DNA from: Phytoseiulus persimilis
Taxonomy: Eukaryota > Arthropoda > Arachnida > Mesostigmata > Phytoseiidae
Direction of reading: 5' to 3'
NCBI GenBank assembly: GCA_037576195.1
Contig: CM075101.1
Location: 16,244,001-16,308,000 of the forward strand
Length of the DNA: 64,000 bases
Position 1 is the stretch's first letter, and every line of letters begins with the position of its first letter. The notes below the pieces were generated by a model. That model was not told where the DNA came from, made no database searches, and saw nothing but the letters and a program-made list of their open reading frames with translations. Of the stretch, positions 36,901 to 48,900 are shown one piece after another. Both the position numbers and the translations under genes were made by a program.

Positions 36901-39900
36901 GAAGTCTTCGAGCGTGTGTCTGACGAAGATCCACAGCAACTGTTGGTGTTCGACGACCTCCTTCCAGTTATCTTCCCCCTGTACCGTACCGCGCTCTTCG
37001 CGGGTACCCAGACTCAATCGGAGTCGGATCTGGCCTTGTACCGTGGATCTGGCCGTACGACCTTCTAGAGGAATCCATCGGTCGATTCCGGAAGTGGGAA
37101 TATCCTGTGAAGCGGAGAAAACCTGAAGAAACTGCAGAGGCGGGGATGAATCGCTCGATACCGTTAGACCGCCATTGTGTTCGCGTCTCTCCTGGACGAG
37201 TTCCGAGCCAGTGTCAAGCCCCAGATATAGGACTGGTTTCTACCTCGAGTACCTCGAGAGGCACGTTTACACAGCCGAGGAAATCGTCGGTGCTGGATCC
37301 GGAGCGCGCAGATTGGGCGATTTGTTTGAAGTATCTGCAAATCGAAATGGCTTCGGTGAATTGGCGACCGCATCCACTCCCCCGCGAAACTCGGTCAAGA
37401 AGCTCTTCATTGACTCTCAAACACCGATTCGAGGACGGTAGGACGAACCGAGTCTCCAGAATACCAGATTGAAATCTCGCGGACGAGCCTGTTCCTCAGA
37501 AAGGAGTGGAAGCTCGAGACGGAACAGTGAATTGAACGTGAGGTTCGATCGCGACCTCAAGGATGCCACAACCTTGATTCCGCCCACGCTGTTCGGAAAA
37601 TTGCCGGAAAACCACGGTTCATGTCGGAATTTCCGTTCGATAGGGATGAGAGCTCCTGGATTCTGAACTCTCCAAATCGATTCTCGAGAAAAATAGCGCT
37701 GCGGCCCCTCCGAAACTCCAGAATCTTGTCGCGCCGTGGGAGCTCCTCTTGAGTTTTATGTCCGTCATCCCATTGTCTGAGAAACTTCCGAACTCCCCGT
37801 GAGAAGCGGTCCGTCGATCGTTCGCCGCAACACCCGTCCGCTCATACGACGAGCGTTCCGGTAGACACCGGACCCGTTCGAGCGCGAACACAACCGCAGG
37901 AGCTTGGATTCCCCTCAATAATTAACGAGCCATGCTGGTGGTGGACTGCTTCCGTCTGTGTGAGCCAGTTCCGCGAGTTTGCGGAAGATAATTATTGCAA
38001 GTTCCCACTCGGAGCAAGTGAAGGAAGAAAGGAGGGGAATTCAATGAATGAATGAATGATGCCGTTCACTCTCCAGCCTCGTCTCCCATCGACAGAGTGT
38101 TCATTGTGTCAGTGTCCTCGTGCCGCGAACTTTCTCACTGTGTTTGTGCTGGCTGGCGTCCGTCGTTCCCTCATCGAAAACAGCGGAAAGAAACCTGGTC
38201 CGCGTCACATGGGAAAACTGAATCCGTTACCGCGCGGGCAAGCTCAGCGCAAAATGAAGCAAAACATCCGCGACAATCCAATCTTCCAAGCTTGCAATCT
38301 GATAGTCTCACTCCGGATCCTACATCAGCCCTGAAACTTGTGGCGGCGACAGCTTTATCTTCGTCGCAAGCTGGATTTTCTTGAGGTCTCGACTATAGGG
38401 CTCAAACTTTATTGACTTTTCTCCTTGTCGCGGCTGCTGTCGTTCCAGGGTCTTGATTCGTTTCTCGTGTTTTTGAAATTCCCCCTTCTTGTCCGGTCTT
38501 GAGAACTATGCTCCCCACGAGAAGCGGCGGAAGAGTTGCGCCGTTGCCGAGAGAGGATTCGGTTTTCTTCGTCACCGAAAGCCGGCGAAGATAAACGGCT
38601 TAGGAGGACTTTAACGAGGAGCCCACGCAGATCACGCCGGGAAGCCGATCCAGAGGCCCAGGGTTGCTAGGACTCCCGGAAAACGCGGGAAGGACGACGA
38701 ATTAAGGCCCGTTTCGTTTGGTGGACCCGTTCTCAGAGGCGCTCCCGTAATCGACGATCACCCAGAGAGCACAGCTCGACCAGAATCAGTGGAATCGTTC
38801 GTCACCGCTTCCGGTGAGCGTCAAGTTCGCGCCGGAATCTATTTTGTCTTCACAGTACTCTCCTGTCACCGTCGACCCGAAAGCCGTTTGATTGAGCGGT
38901 TAGAGAGCTGGAGGTAAGTGAGCACTCTAGAGAGAAAATAAGTGAGTTTGGAAAAATGGATTGTCATCGCTCGAAAGAGCCTTCTCCAACTAAAGTGAAC
39001 GGATTTTCTTCGCCATCTGCCAACCGATGACGACCCAAAAAAGGCATATTTCCCCAACTCCTTCCACTTCGCATGGGAGCCTCCCAAAGTGGATGGAGCT
39101 TCCTGCACGGCCTTCCACATGGCGGACAATCGATCCGTATGAACGAGGAGCGGCACGTATGGATACGATCCGCGTTCCTTCTGTCTCCAGCCCCTGATTC
39201 GGGCAATGAAAACCTAATTCAACATGGGTTTTCAAACGAAATCATTTCGCACGACAAGCATTCGCCGCCTCCTCTTCTGGACTTCATACCCCCACATTTC
39301 GAATTCTTTCTAGAGGAAAACAGAACAGTCAGGACTGGAATCCACTGGAGTCTTCTTCCGTCGGATCGAGAGCTCTCCTTTTTCGTCGGCAGCCCGGCCT
39401 GATGGTCCAAATGGGCTCAATAATGAATCGGCAAGGGTTGGATTGCCTTCCCCACTCGAATCGCCGTATCTTCAGAACTCACACGGCCTTCAATGAGGGC
39501 GACTTTTATCCGATTGGAGTCCCCAACATCGAGTAAATGGGCGGAGATCCACTTCACTAGGTCCCAAGGCATATTTTGCCTTCGTCTCGGCCGAAGGGCG
39601 GCGGGCTGCCTATGGCGAGCGGGTTGAGTTCCGGAGGATAACAGTTGTCGAGGTACCGCGTCCGCGCCAGGGATCAAGCCGGTGAGTCTCAACTCCGACT
39701 CCCGCTCGAGGCATCGGTACCACATGGAGATTTGCAGGCGCAGTCCGGTCGTCTAGCCCGAGACGACGGTAGCTCTCCGCTCTAATCGGTTTAATCGGGA
39801 AATGGGTTCCCCGACAAACTCGCGAGAACTGCCAGAAACTGAGTTTGTTTGGCCTGGAAGTGAGCCTCATCTCAAGCTATTGAGGCAGTGAGGTCGGTTT

Positions 39901-42900
39901 TCTCCCGCCCCGATTCTACGAATATCGCGGTGATTGTCGCTGTTTTTCGCTTCTCGCGGAAAGCCTTTATCAGGCGAGAAATATGTCACCCTCGCAGCTC
40001 TGAATTACCGTTGCGAAAGTCTCAATCTCTCGAGCGGGGAGCCGTGCGATTAACTCAGATTTGAGATCGTTCAAATTCATGGCGCGACTGCCATCAAAGC
40101 GTCAAGTACGCCAGCTGCCAGCACAATGCGGACATGATCTCGAAATTATGGAGCGAGAACGGTTCTCTCTGGGCTCGAAATGGCCTGCAGCCTTGTCAGC
40201 TGGTTTCAATCTAGACATCTTTCCTGACGAGAGGGCCAGTTCGGAGCCAAGCTATTAATATACAGCCGCTCCAGGCGGCACGTTGTGTGGAGACGTGGCG
40301 CACAAGGAACCTAAAGCCCCTTTCGTGAGTCGAGAAGGAGCTGAACTGAAAAACTAAATTATGCCTTCGAGGAAGGAATTAGGACCCCGCAAAGATAGTG
40401 GACTTTCCTGACTCACCTTCCAAGGCCTTTGAGACCAGAGACTTCGTTCAATTTTCGTGCGGCATCAAAAACGCTAGATTCGTCGTCGTGATCCCTGCGA
40501 AAGGTGAATTCGTTACACTTCGAATGTTCTCCAACGAGAGTATATAAGATTTTGATTTCCCACATAGTGTCTCCATGCTCGATGGGATGCGGGAGCTGAA
40601 ACTCCATCAATGACCTCCAAACCCACTCCACGAGTTGAGGAGCGTTCGAGGCAGCATAGCGGTTTTGTAACCATTGAAATACCACGACCTTTGAGAGTAG
40701 CATGATAAACAACTCGTTCGGATGACTCACCAGACGTCGAGGTGCAGACGATCATTTTTGATATCGTCGATGTCGCTACAAAAGAGCAATTTTTCAAATA
40801 CTTGGTCAACATGGGTGAGATTTCCGAGCAACTCACGAAGCAATCCCAACGAGGTTAAAGTGGCAACCTCTCCGGAAACTCACAGTCGAAAGCGTTCATT
40901 CCATAATGGATTCAAGGTTGCAGGCTTGACAGTTGTAGTGCGGATGAACTTCGCTGGTAGAGTATCTTGTAGACTTCGGACGCGAGTTTGGGGTTGACGG
41001 AACAACGACAAGATTAGTTTGTGGGCAATCGACAATCAACCGATCATAAGAATCCTCATTCTGTGACTCTCAAGGAATAACCACCTGTTACTTCTGCTCC
41101 GGCTGTGATGCTGGTCGTTGCGCCGTTTGAAAGAGGCTCCAAGCTTGCTCCGAAAGGAACTCCGGAGTGACGGGCTGAAAATGATTGAGCGGATGAGGCG
41201 TCAAGTCTGAACTCGCGTCTCGCCGAGCGCTGAGGTGTTCATCTCAAGTCTCTTAGATACCCCGGGACCCTCTTCCTGCTTCGAGTATCACGAGCCGGAG
41301 ACTCGAGCTCGGCATTCCGAGATAACGCTCCCGAAGAGGAACAAAGGAACTCTTGAACGGCTTCCCGAGCTTCGTGGAAACGGGGCAAGGAACTCTTCCA
41401 GATACGAGTCACCTTGACCCTCAGGTTGAAGAACGGACGATTCCTCGAACGATCATCCTCTGCCGATACGGAATCTCTGAGCTCCTCCCTAATCCCCGCG
41501 CTGGTGATCTCGGTCCGGTCGATGCCGGCTTTCCCCTCTGGCGAGGGCGCTTCATTTTGGATGTCCGATGTTGATGTTCTCTGGAGCGGCCCTCGTTTGA
41601 TCAAAGTCATCTTGCACGCGAGCGCCTCGGAGAACGTGTATCCGCGGTGGAGTCGCGAAAGCACGTTTGATCAGGAACCTCTCTGTCACTTGTGGATTCC
41701 CCCGCGGCACACGGAATCGTACACGAGGCGAGCCTCTGTAACTTTGACAGCTTGGAGCGAGTGGTCGGCTGCTCATCTGAGCTGAATCTGAATAGCATGC
41801 AAGCTTGAAGTGAGCTCGGAGCGTGCCAGGTTCCGATCCTCAGCAGGCCGCCGCTGTTAAAATATTGATAACCGACTTCGCTCTCCTAGCGGCCTATCGT
41901 TCGGGTCTTGGAGACTCGGATTAGGCGGTCGCCGGGAGATACGTTAGCAGAGGACAAGCCGTGAAAGCGATAACCGGATCAGCGTTTCGACCACCTCGAC
42001 TGTGATCTTGCGCGTGAAAGCCCCGCATGGTCACGCTTTATCCGGACACGCTCGTACGCGTTAACGCGATTTTTCCCTCGTTCCCCACTGGCTTGGGCTC
42101 CGTCATGGTAGGAACACTTGACAATAATTGGACGGCTATATGGATCGCTCGAAAGCTTGTCACGCTCACTGAGGTTTTCTCACGTTTTAATGACGTGCGT
42201 AGCAGCTGCGATTGAATGAAGACTCAGCGCAGACTTTTTACTCGGATTTTCGGCTCGTTCGAGATTGAGTTCAACGGGTTTTAATTGACAGATAGGGGGT
42301 GCAGTGAGGAGAGTCGATCCTTTTGTCTAGATCCAATGTCTCACAGTTCTTGAAAGGAGCTCTTCAACCACGCGAGGTCCCCTCAAGGCGTGGAGAGGAG
42401 GAAAGAGGTGATGAGATTTGATTCGGAGAGTGTGTCTGCTAAAGCGGAGAGAAGCGTGCGTCTCCCTGCTTCTATCGCCGACACTTGTTTGATGTCTGAA
42501 CAGTGATTCATCTGTCTTGGTAACGCCGACTGGCGATGTACCTTGCTTCGGGGGAGTTTCGTAGCGCGACACGGCGACATTTCTCCAGAAGACAAATCCT
42601 TTCGCCACCTCCTCTACCTCGCAGCAACTTTCCAGATATTTCCAAAAGACATCGTGTCGAGCCATCGTTCTCACACGGATCGTTCTCCCTCTGAAAACTA
42701 AACGGTCGCTGCGAACGCTGACGGGAATGGAGGAAACGGCCCTCTGGAACTTCGCCTAGGGCTCACAAACGACGGACACGGCTGGACCTCACATGTGGCT
42801 TTCTCAGAGCGAAATAGGAGATCGATTGCGTAACGTAGCGAAGCGTTGAGACTGGAGAGAAAATCGCCATGGAATACAGCTGGTGGGAGAAACTCCGACT

Positions 42901-45900
42901 GAACTCTGAGCCGAATCGAGGGCAGCTGAAGAGGAGATTTGAGGAGGGGAAGTGCCTCGGTGACTCCCGCGAGGGTGGCACGTGTCCAAGTTGAGTGTTT
43001 TCGATTATGACCTCGTTTCTGCTATTTTCTTTCCGGATTAATCTTGAAACCACTCATTGAGGCTATTGTATGTCAACTTCTCTGTTTCCCTCGTCGCGAC
43101 GTGAGGAAGGTTCTCTTCAGCTGGTGCTACTTTTGAGAGAGGAGGACTCGATCATCTTGTGGAGCAGCATGCGCCCCACGGCCCGACTAGGACACTCAGG
43201 GTCGTCAGAGTCGGAGATCTTCGAGAAACACCGCGAAAGAGGTTTTGTCGTGCTGACCGTTTCGCAGAGACGGCCAAGACCGCAGCTCTCATCGGATCCA
43301 GGTCTGCAATCGACTGTCGACGCAGCTTCGGTGGTCAAACTTGTTCGAAATAATGAGTCGTTGAGCACGGCAGACGACTTCGACCTTCCTCGAATCCATC
43401 CGGGAGTAGCTTCCGTCATTAGGCACTTCTAGCCGTTGACAGGAATTCTCTCCCATCGGTATCTTCCTTGGGAAATTCCCGAGAATATTGCTTGTCGGCT
43501 TGCGCGCGTTGTCCTCATCGAGCGTCGTAAGAAATGAATTGTGCACTGATCCCAGGTGAATTCCATCGAAAAGGATGGAACCGTATCCTGCCGAGCCGGA
43601 GGGTTTGAAAGGACCGTTGGTGATTCGATCAGTAGCAGACGCTTCGAAAGTCTCAGAGCGGAGAATCGCCGAGGCAAACACGTACTCTCCCTAGCAGCCG
43701 AATTATTTTGAATAGAGCTTCTTTCAAGCCCGGAGATCTGTCTCCGATTGCTATCCGTATCCCTCTCGGAGCGCCTGATCCTCCCGATAGAGACGCGTCG
43801 GCCGGCAGCTCTTTCAAGCGATGGTGAGAATCTAATCGTTCCGGAAACAGCAGAGAAATATTCAGAACAAACACGATCGTTCAGAAAGCACACATCCAGT
43901 ATGTTTTCTCTTCTGATGGATAGAGCCCGCTGTGGCCCTATTCATAAGAACCGTTCCTGGCTGCGTCTTCGAGTGGCTAAGAACGCGCTTCAAGGTGCAA
44001 GCCGTCTTGCTTTTCCGCAGGCGCGGGAACCGAGCTTGTCTGCACTTTCCCAGCATACGTTCTCGCAAAAGACCACTTGAGCTTGAGAACCGAAAGTCCT
44101 CAAGATAATCCATAGAGCAATCGCAGTTCTACTCCGAGCCCTACGACGCAGTTACCGCAGGTCTCATGGAGCAGCCGAATATCCGCTGTTGCAATCAGAG
44201 TACCTGGCGGTATCGTTCGCTCCACCGTTCGTGTCATGAACTTCCGTAGATGAGAAGCAGGTCCCAGAGATTCCCATTCATCAGGCAGCGACTGCAGAGC
44301 ACGGTCGATTCCGACCCGTGTTCCCGACGGAGCTTGGTATGTCTTGTTCCTGTTCTCCTGAAACAAATCTACCCCAGGCCCAATTCTGAATCGCTCATCC
44401 CCGCTGATGTCTCATTCGACGGCTGCGAGAGAGAAACTCGTGATCCGTTCACAAACGTGCCGTGACGATGGACGCTCTTCTAGAAATCTCCCCCAACGAA
44501 TGACCAGGTCTCCGGGGCCCGGAGACTGCAAGCGGGCTCTGGTCGAAGTTCCCACAACACTCCGTTCGTTGGGAAGCACCGAGCTCGTGAACCTGAGTGT
44601 GGTTCCGTAGTCCACGGTTTCGGATGGACGCAAATGAGGCAATGTTGTAAATGTGGATTGATAGGAGATCCAGACAGGAGTTCCACGTCTCCTTACCCAC
44701 TGCCTTCAAGCGTTGTTGAGCGGGAAACCCGGAGAAGTATCCGGTTCTTTGGTCGAGACGATCCCGCAGCTCCGGAACCCCGTTTGGATGAGGGGACCTA
44801 ACTCGCGGAGCGTGGCCCCTAGTGTCGTCTGCTCCGTTTACCGGAGGGCGGTTTATGAATATATGATCCCCTGCGAGTCCTCCGGAATCATCGGCGTAAC
44901 GATAACAGACTGCCCTTATCGTCTGCCGTAGATCCTCATGAGGTGGTATCCCTGCCATCGGGAGCTCGCGAGGGAGCGGAGCCGTGATTCAGAGAGGGAG
45001 GGCCTGGCTGGCATCGTGGGCTCTCTCGCGAACTTTCCGACGAAAGAGGCTCTCGAGCGGAGTTCTCCCGCTGAAATCGATTCGCTCGACCTGGAGATCT
45101 TCTTTCCCGCGGTGTGTTCCCGGATTTCAGCGCCAGTTCTCTCTGGTTGACTCTTTTGAATTTTTCACTAGCTCGTAATCGATATCTCGCGCGAGGTAGA
45201 CAACGGAGCCCGACCCGCGAGCTGGGCCGTCGGAAACTCCTCGAAACCGCGCTACGCACACGGCTGACGAGTTAATCCATCAAAGAATAAAGAATCACTC
45301 TCGACGGACGATCCGGCGGCTGGTAGCGAGACGTAACTCCGCATCATGACTTCGGTGGAGTTCACCAGCGCGACACCACAGCGGAAGTTTTTTAGCTTCC
45401 GCGAATGGTAAGAACGAACACAACCAGGAGCGAAACGGTGAATCCCGTGAATGCTGTGTCTCGGTCGATCGAACGTTGTGAAAGGAGCATCTTGGGCAAC
45501 ACACACGCTTCCTACGAAAACGTTTTTCTGCGCGACTCGAGTCATCCCCAGAGGTTGTCGCGTGAAGCGTTTTAATATCGTTCGAACGGGCTGGGGTACC
45601 CACAACATTAGAGCTAATATTGGAAGCTGAGACAACTCGGAGCGATGAGTTCCGCTCGAGCGGGCATCTCGAACTCCGCTCTCGAGACCCGTGGTGGCAC
45701 GAGGGCCATTTCGGGTATTTTCGAGCTAGAACGCCGCCCCCGCCGCCGACTCTCAAGTCAGAGGTCAAAGAGGACAAGGTAACGATTGAGAGCGATGACC
45801 AGGCGGAACGCTCCATTTACGGTGACTTTGTTCCGGGGTCGTCTCGATCCAGGCATGGAAACTTGAGTTCTCGGAGACATGGAATTCGGGATGAAACAGT

Positions 45901-48900
45901 CGCTGTGTACGATTATAGAACATGTAATATCAGGATCACAGGAGCAGAGCACTCTGCGAGGCCGGAACGCGACTCCTGCTCCTTTTCGCAACCGAATTTC
46001 CCCGGCCGACTCGAGCTCGCAGAGTCTGTTCCTGGATCGCTCGAGCTCTCTCACGCTTGACGCAAGTCGATCAATTCGGCACGTACAACTGTTGCCAAAC
46101 TTTTTGAGGACTAACAAGCAAAGGGAACGGCGTTCCGACTCGCAAGATAACTTCGTGTAGGGATGAGGCCTCGGAGGAAGGAGAACGCTACGAGACGAAA
46201 GCTCGGCTATGGCGGACGCATTGTTGAGGACACAGCGAAGTCGGGCGGTGGACTGCTTCACTCTCTCGGAAGATTTCAGTGACGACGAAAAAGAAGATGG
46301 ATGTGATCGATTCCTCGACATTCGAACGGGTGGAAACGCGTATCGTATTCTCGGACTAACGTTGCCGTCTATCTCGCCGGGATGCTAATAACTCCTTCCG
46401 TCTCTCAAAACGTTGGCCAACGACATGGGAACGAACAACGGGGCTGCAGAGCTTTCATTCAAGAAACGGAGCCTGCGGACGCGAGTGCTCTGGCGCCTGT
46501 TGGCCTGCTCCACTCTCAGGCTCACGTTCTCCTTAAGGCTCACCTCCGAGACGGGGAACCGGAGGTGCTGGCTTTCCTCTCGCGATCGTCGCGCTGATCG
46601 TCCTCGGCGCTGTTGCGTCTGTCCGCCGCCATGTGTAGATTGCCGGGCTGGATGCCCAGCATGCAATATGGATCACTAAAACCTGTAATGTAAGGACATC
46701 AATCAGCTAATGAGACCACATAGCCGACCGCCCAGAGACCAAATGAATGATTAGCTGTGAACAACATAGCTCAAGGCAACGACTCTGTCCTCTGCTCCAT
46801 TCAACGTATTCGATACCGGGTCCGGTATCTCGTTCCATATAAGCGACGCCGTTGTGTGCCGATTGTGAGCATGTTTTGGTCCCTGTTCCTCCTTCTGCCG
46901 TGGTATGCTCGACAATCATATTGAAACCGGAAAGAATCCGATGATCCGGGCTTCGGCCGCGTTGGAATTCTGGTCGTCGGGAAGCCTCGGGGATGAAATG
47001 TCACGCTGATTTGCGTGACCAAGAATAGGTTCCCGACTCTTAGCGCCACCGCGCTCCTTTGACGAGTGCCCTGCCCCACAGGGCACAGCTCTGACGCCTT
47101 GGAGACGACATTCGAATTTCAACGGCTCTCCTCAAACGAATCCTCATCAGTTGCGGGACGACATTCCTCTTCCCCTGTGGCTCGCAAAGTTCACAGGTCA
47201 CTCAGAGCTCGGATCCTCGGTCGAGGAACTAGCTCTGATTGATGTCGCGAGCTCACAGAACCAAGCGGCTATTCCAACTGAGTCGGGACGCGACACGTCC
47301 GAGACAGATATTCAAGGTCTCACGATATCCTGCCCTAGCAGTCATGGACTCGCGGAATGAAATATCAGTCCCTGGAGATCCATTCGACGCATTGGGATGT
47401 GCGAAGACTGAGCTGCGAGGATACCGCTTCGGTTGTCTGTTCCCTTCGAGACGCACCCGGGCAGTTACACATCAAAGGCTTCTGATTTCAAAAACCTTGG
47501 TCGCGTGGGTTTACTTCCCAATCGTCGAGAGCTGCTGCATTCTGAGTATTTCTGATTAACTTCCTTCTGCCGTTCGTTCTCACCCAAGTGAAACAAAAAC
47601 GTATTCGTTCAGGACGAATCGAAATAGAAATGTCGGGACATCGACGCAGTGCGTCACGAGCAATCGCCCGTTGGATCGTACCCAATTCTTCCCGCGCTGG
47701 AAACGATGTGGAAAAGTGGCACGTGAGAGGTTTCGAGTTTGTCTGGGAAGCTATTCGCCTTCAGCTAGCTTTGAGCGACAGCCTCTGCTGGAAACGATCA
47801 GCATAGCTCTGATCACGGGCCCCTTCTCCGATTGGTTGACGTTGACACGCTCAAACTTCGTACAAAAGCGTTCGACATTTTGGAATCGAGTTGTAACCTA
47901 ATCTGAGTTGGTCGTCTGGAGGAAGCTCTCCGAGAAGCTCGGGTCGCCTCGACCCGATGATCTTCTCGATCGGAACTCCTGAGCTCGTTCACCGCTCTTA
48001 TCAACGTTTCAGCCTCTTGCGAAATGGCCAATCAGTTCAGGCAGGTCTAACCTATTTCTGAACGAGCGCACTAGCGGGAGGCGATTCTTATATTGAATCC
48101 AAGTATCGTTCAAGAATGGGGTCGAGTGGTTTTTGGGGAAAGATAGCGTGGCTGAGAAGACAGAGTGGTCGACAGAGCTATCATCAGACACTCGGTGAGG
48201 AGCTTCTTCAGCTGCACACACCGTCGGGCTCTCGGTAGCGAGACGATCACGCCACGACCGGCGGGGCTCTCGAGCACACCGATTGAGGCGTCCGGACGCG
48301 GTTGATTCCTCCAATCTACAAAACGAGAGAACACGGCAGTTGTGCTGCTGGATCCGCACGCGAAGGAACACTTCAACAGGTGACGAATCGATCGCGCCGC
48401 GTTTTAGCTCGTGTTCCCGGCATTCCGCGATCATCGCACAGTCATATAATGTGTTTGTGCTGCTCACATCCCTACGCGGAACCGCGACGGTTTTCGCTTC
48501 CATGTTGACCCAGTCTCGATCGCTGGAGCTTTTAGTTTGTTTTTCTCGCAACCGGCTTTAACATTTTTCTTCCAACCTCAACTCTGGTCTGCATGACTTC
48601 AGACTTTCCAGGGACACCGGCATCTGAAACTCTGATTTCCTCACTCCTCCTGAGCCCGAGTGTGAGCAATCGCTTTTGGGAACGGGACCACGATCGACTC
48701 GAATTGAGCGCATGAAAGTTGCTTCCTGCCGTCTGACGGAACAACCGGGGGCACGAGCTGCGCATCGTAATAAGCACTGGAGAGATACTGAGTGCTGATT
48801 TATCCTAAACCCTACGGAACCTTCTGGAGGCAAGGGGGAAAACCGTCCCATAGAAACCTTTTCCTGATCTGTGGAACATAAGGTCTACGGATTCGCAGAG

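Noticed and set aside
48009..48551. One-hundred-eighty-codon - strand frame in a BAIAP3 intron
   Set aside because: It has no domain, a random-looking Arg/Ser-rich composition, and overlaps other long frames; likely chance in CG-rich DNA.
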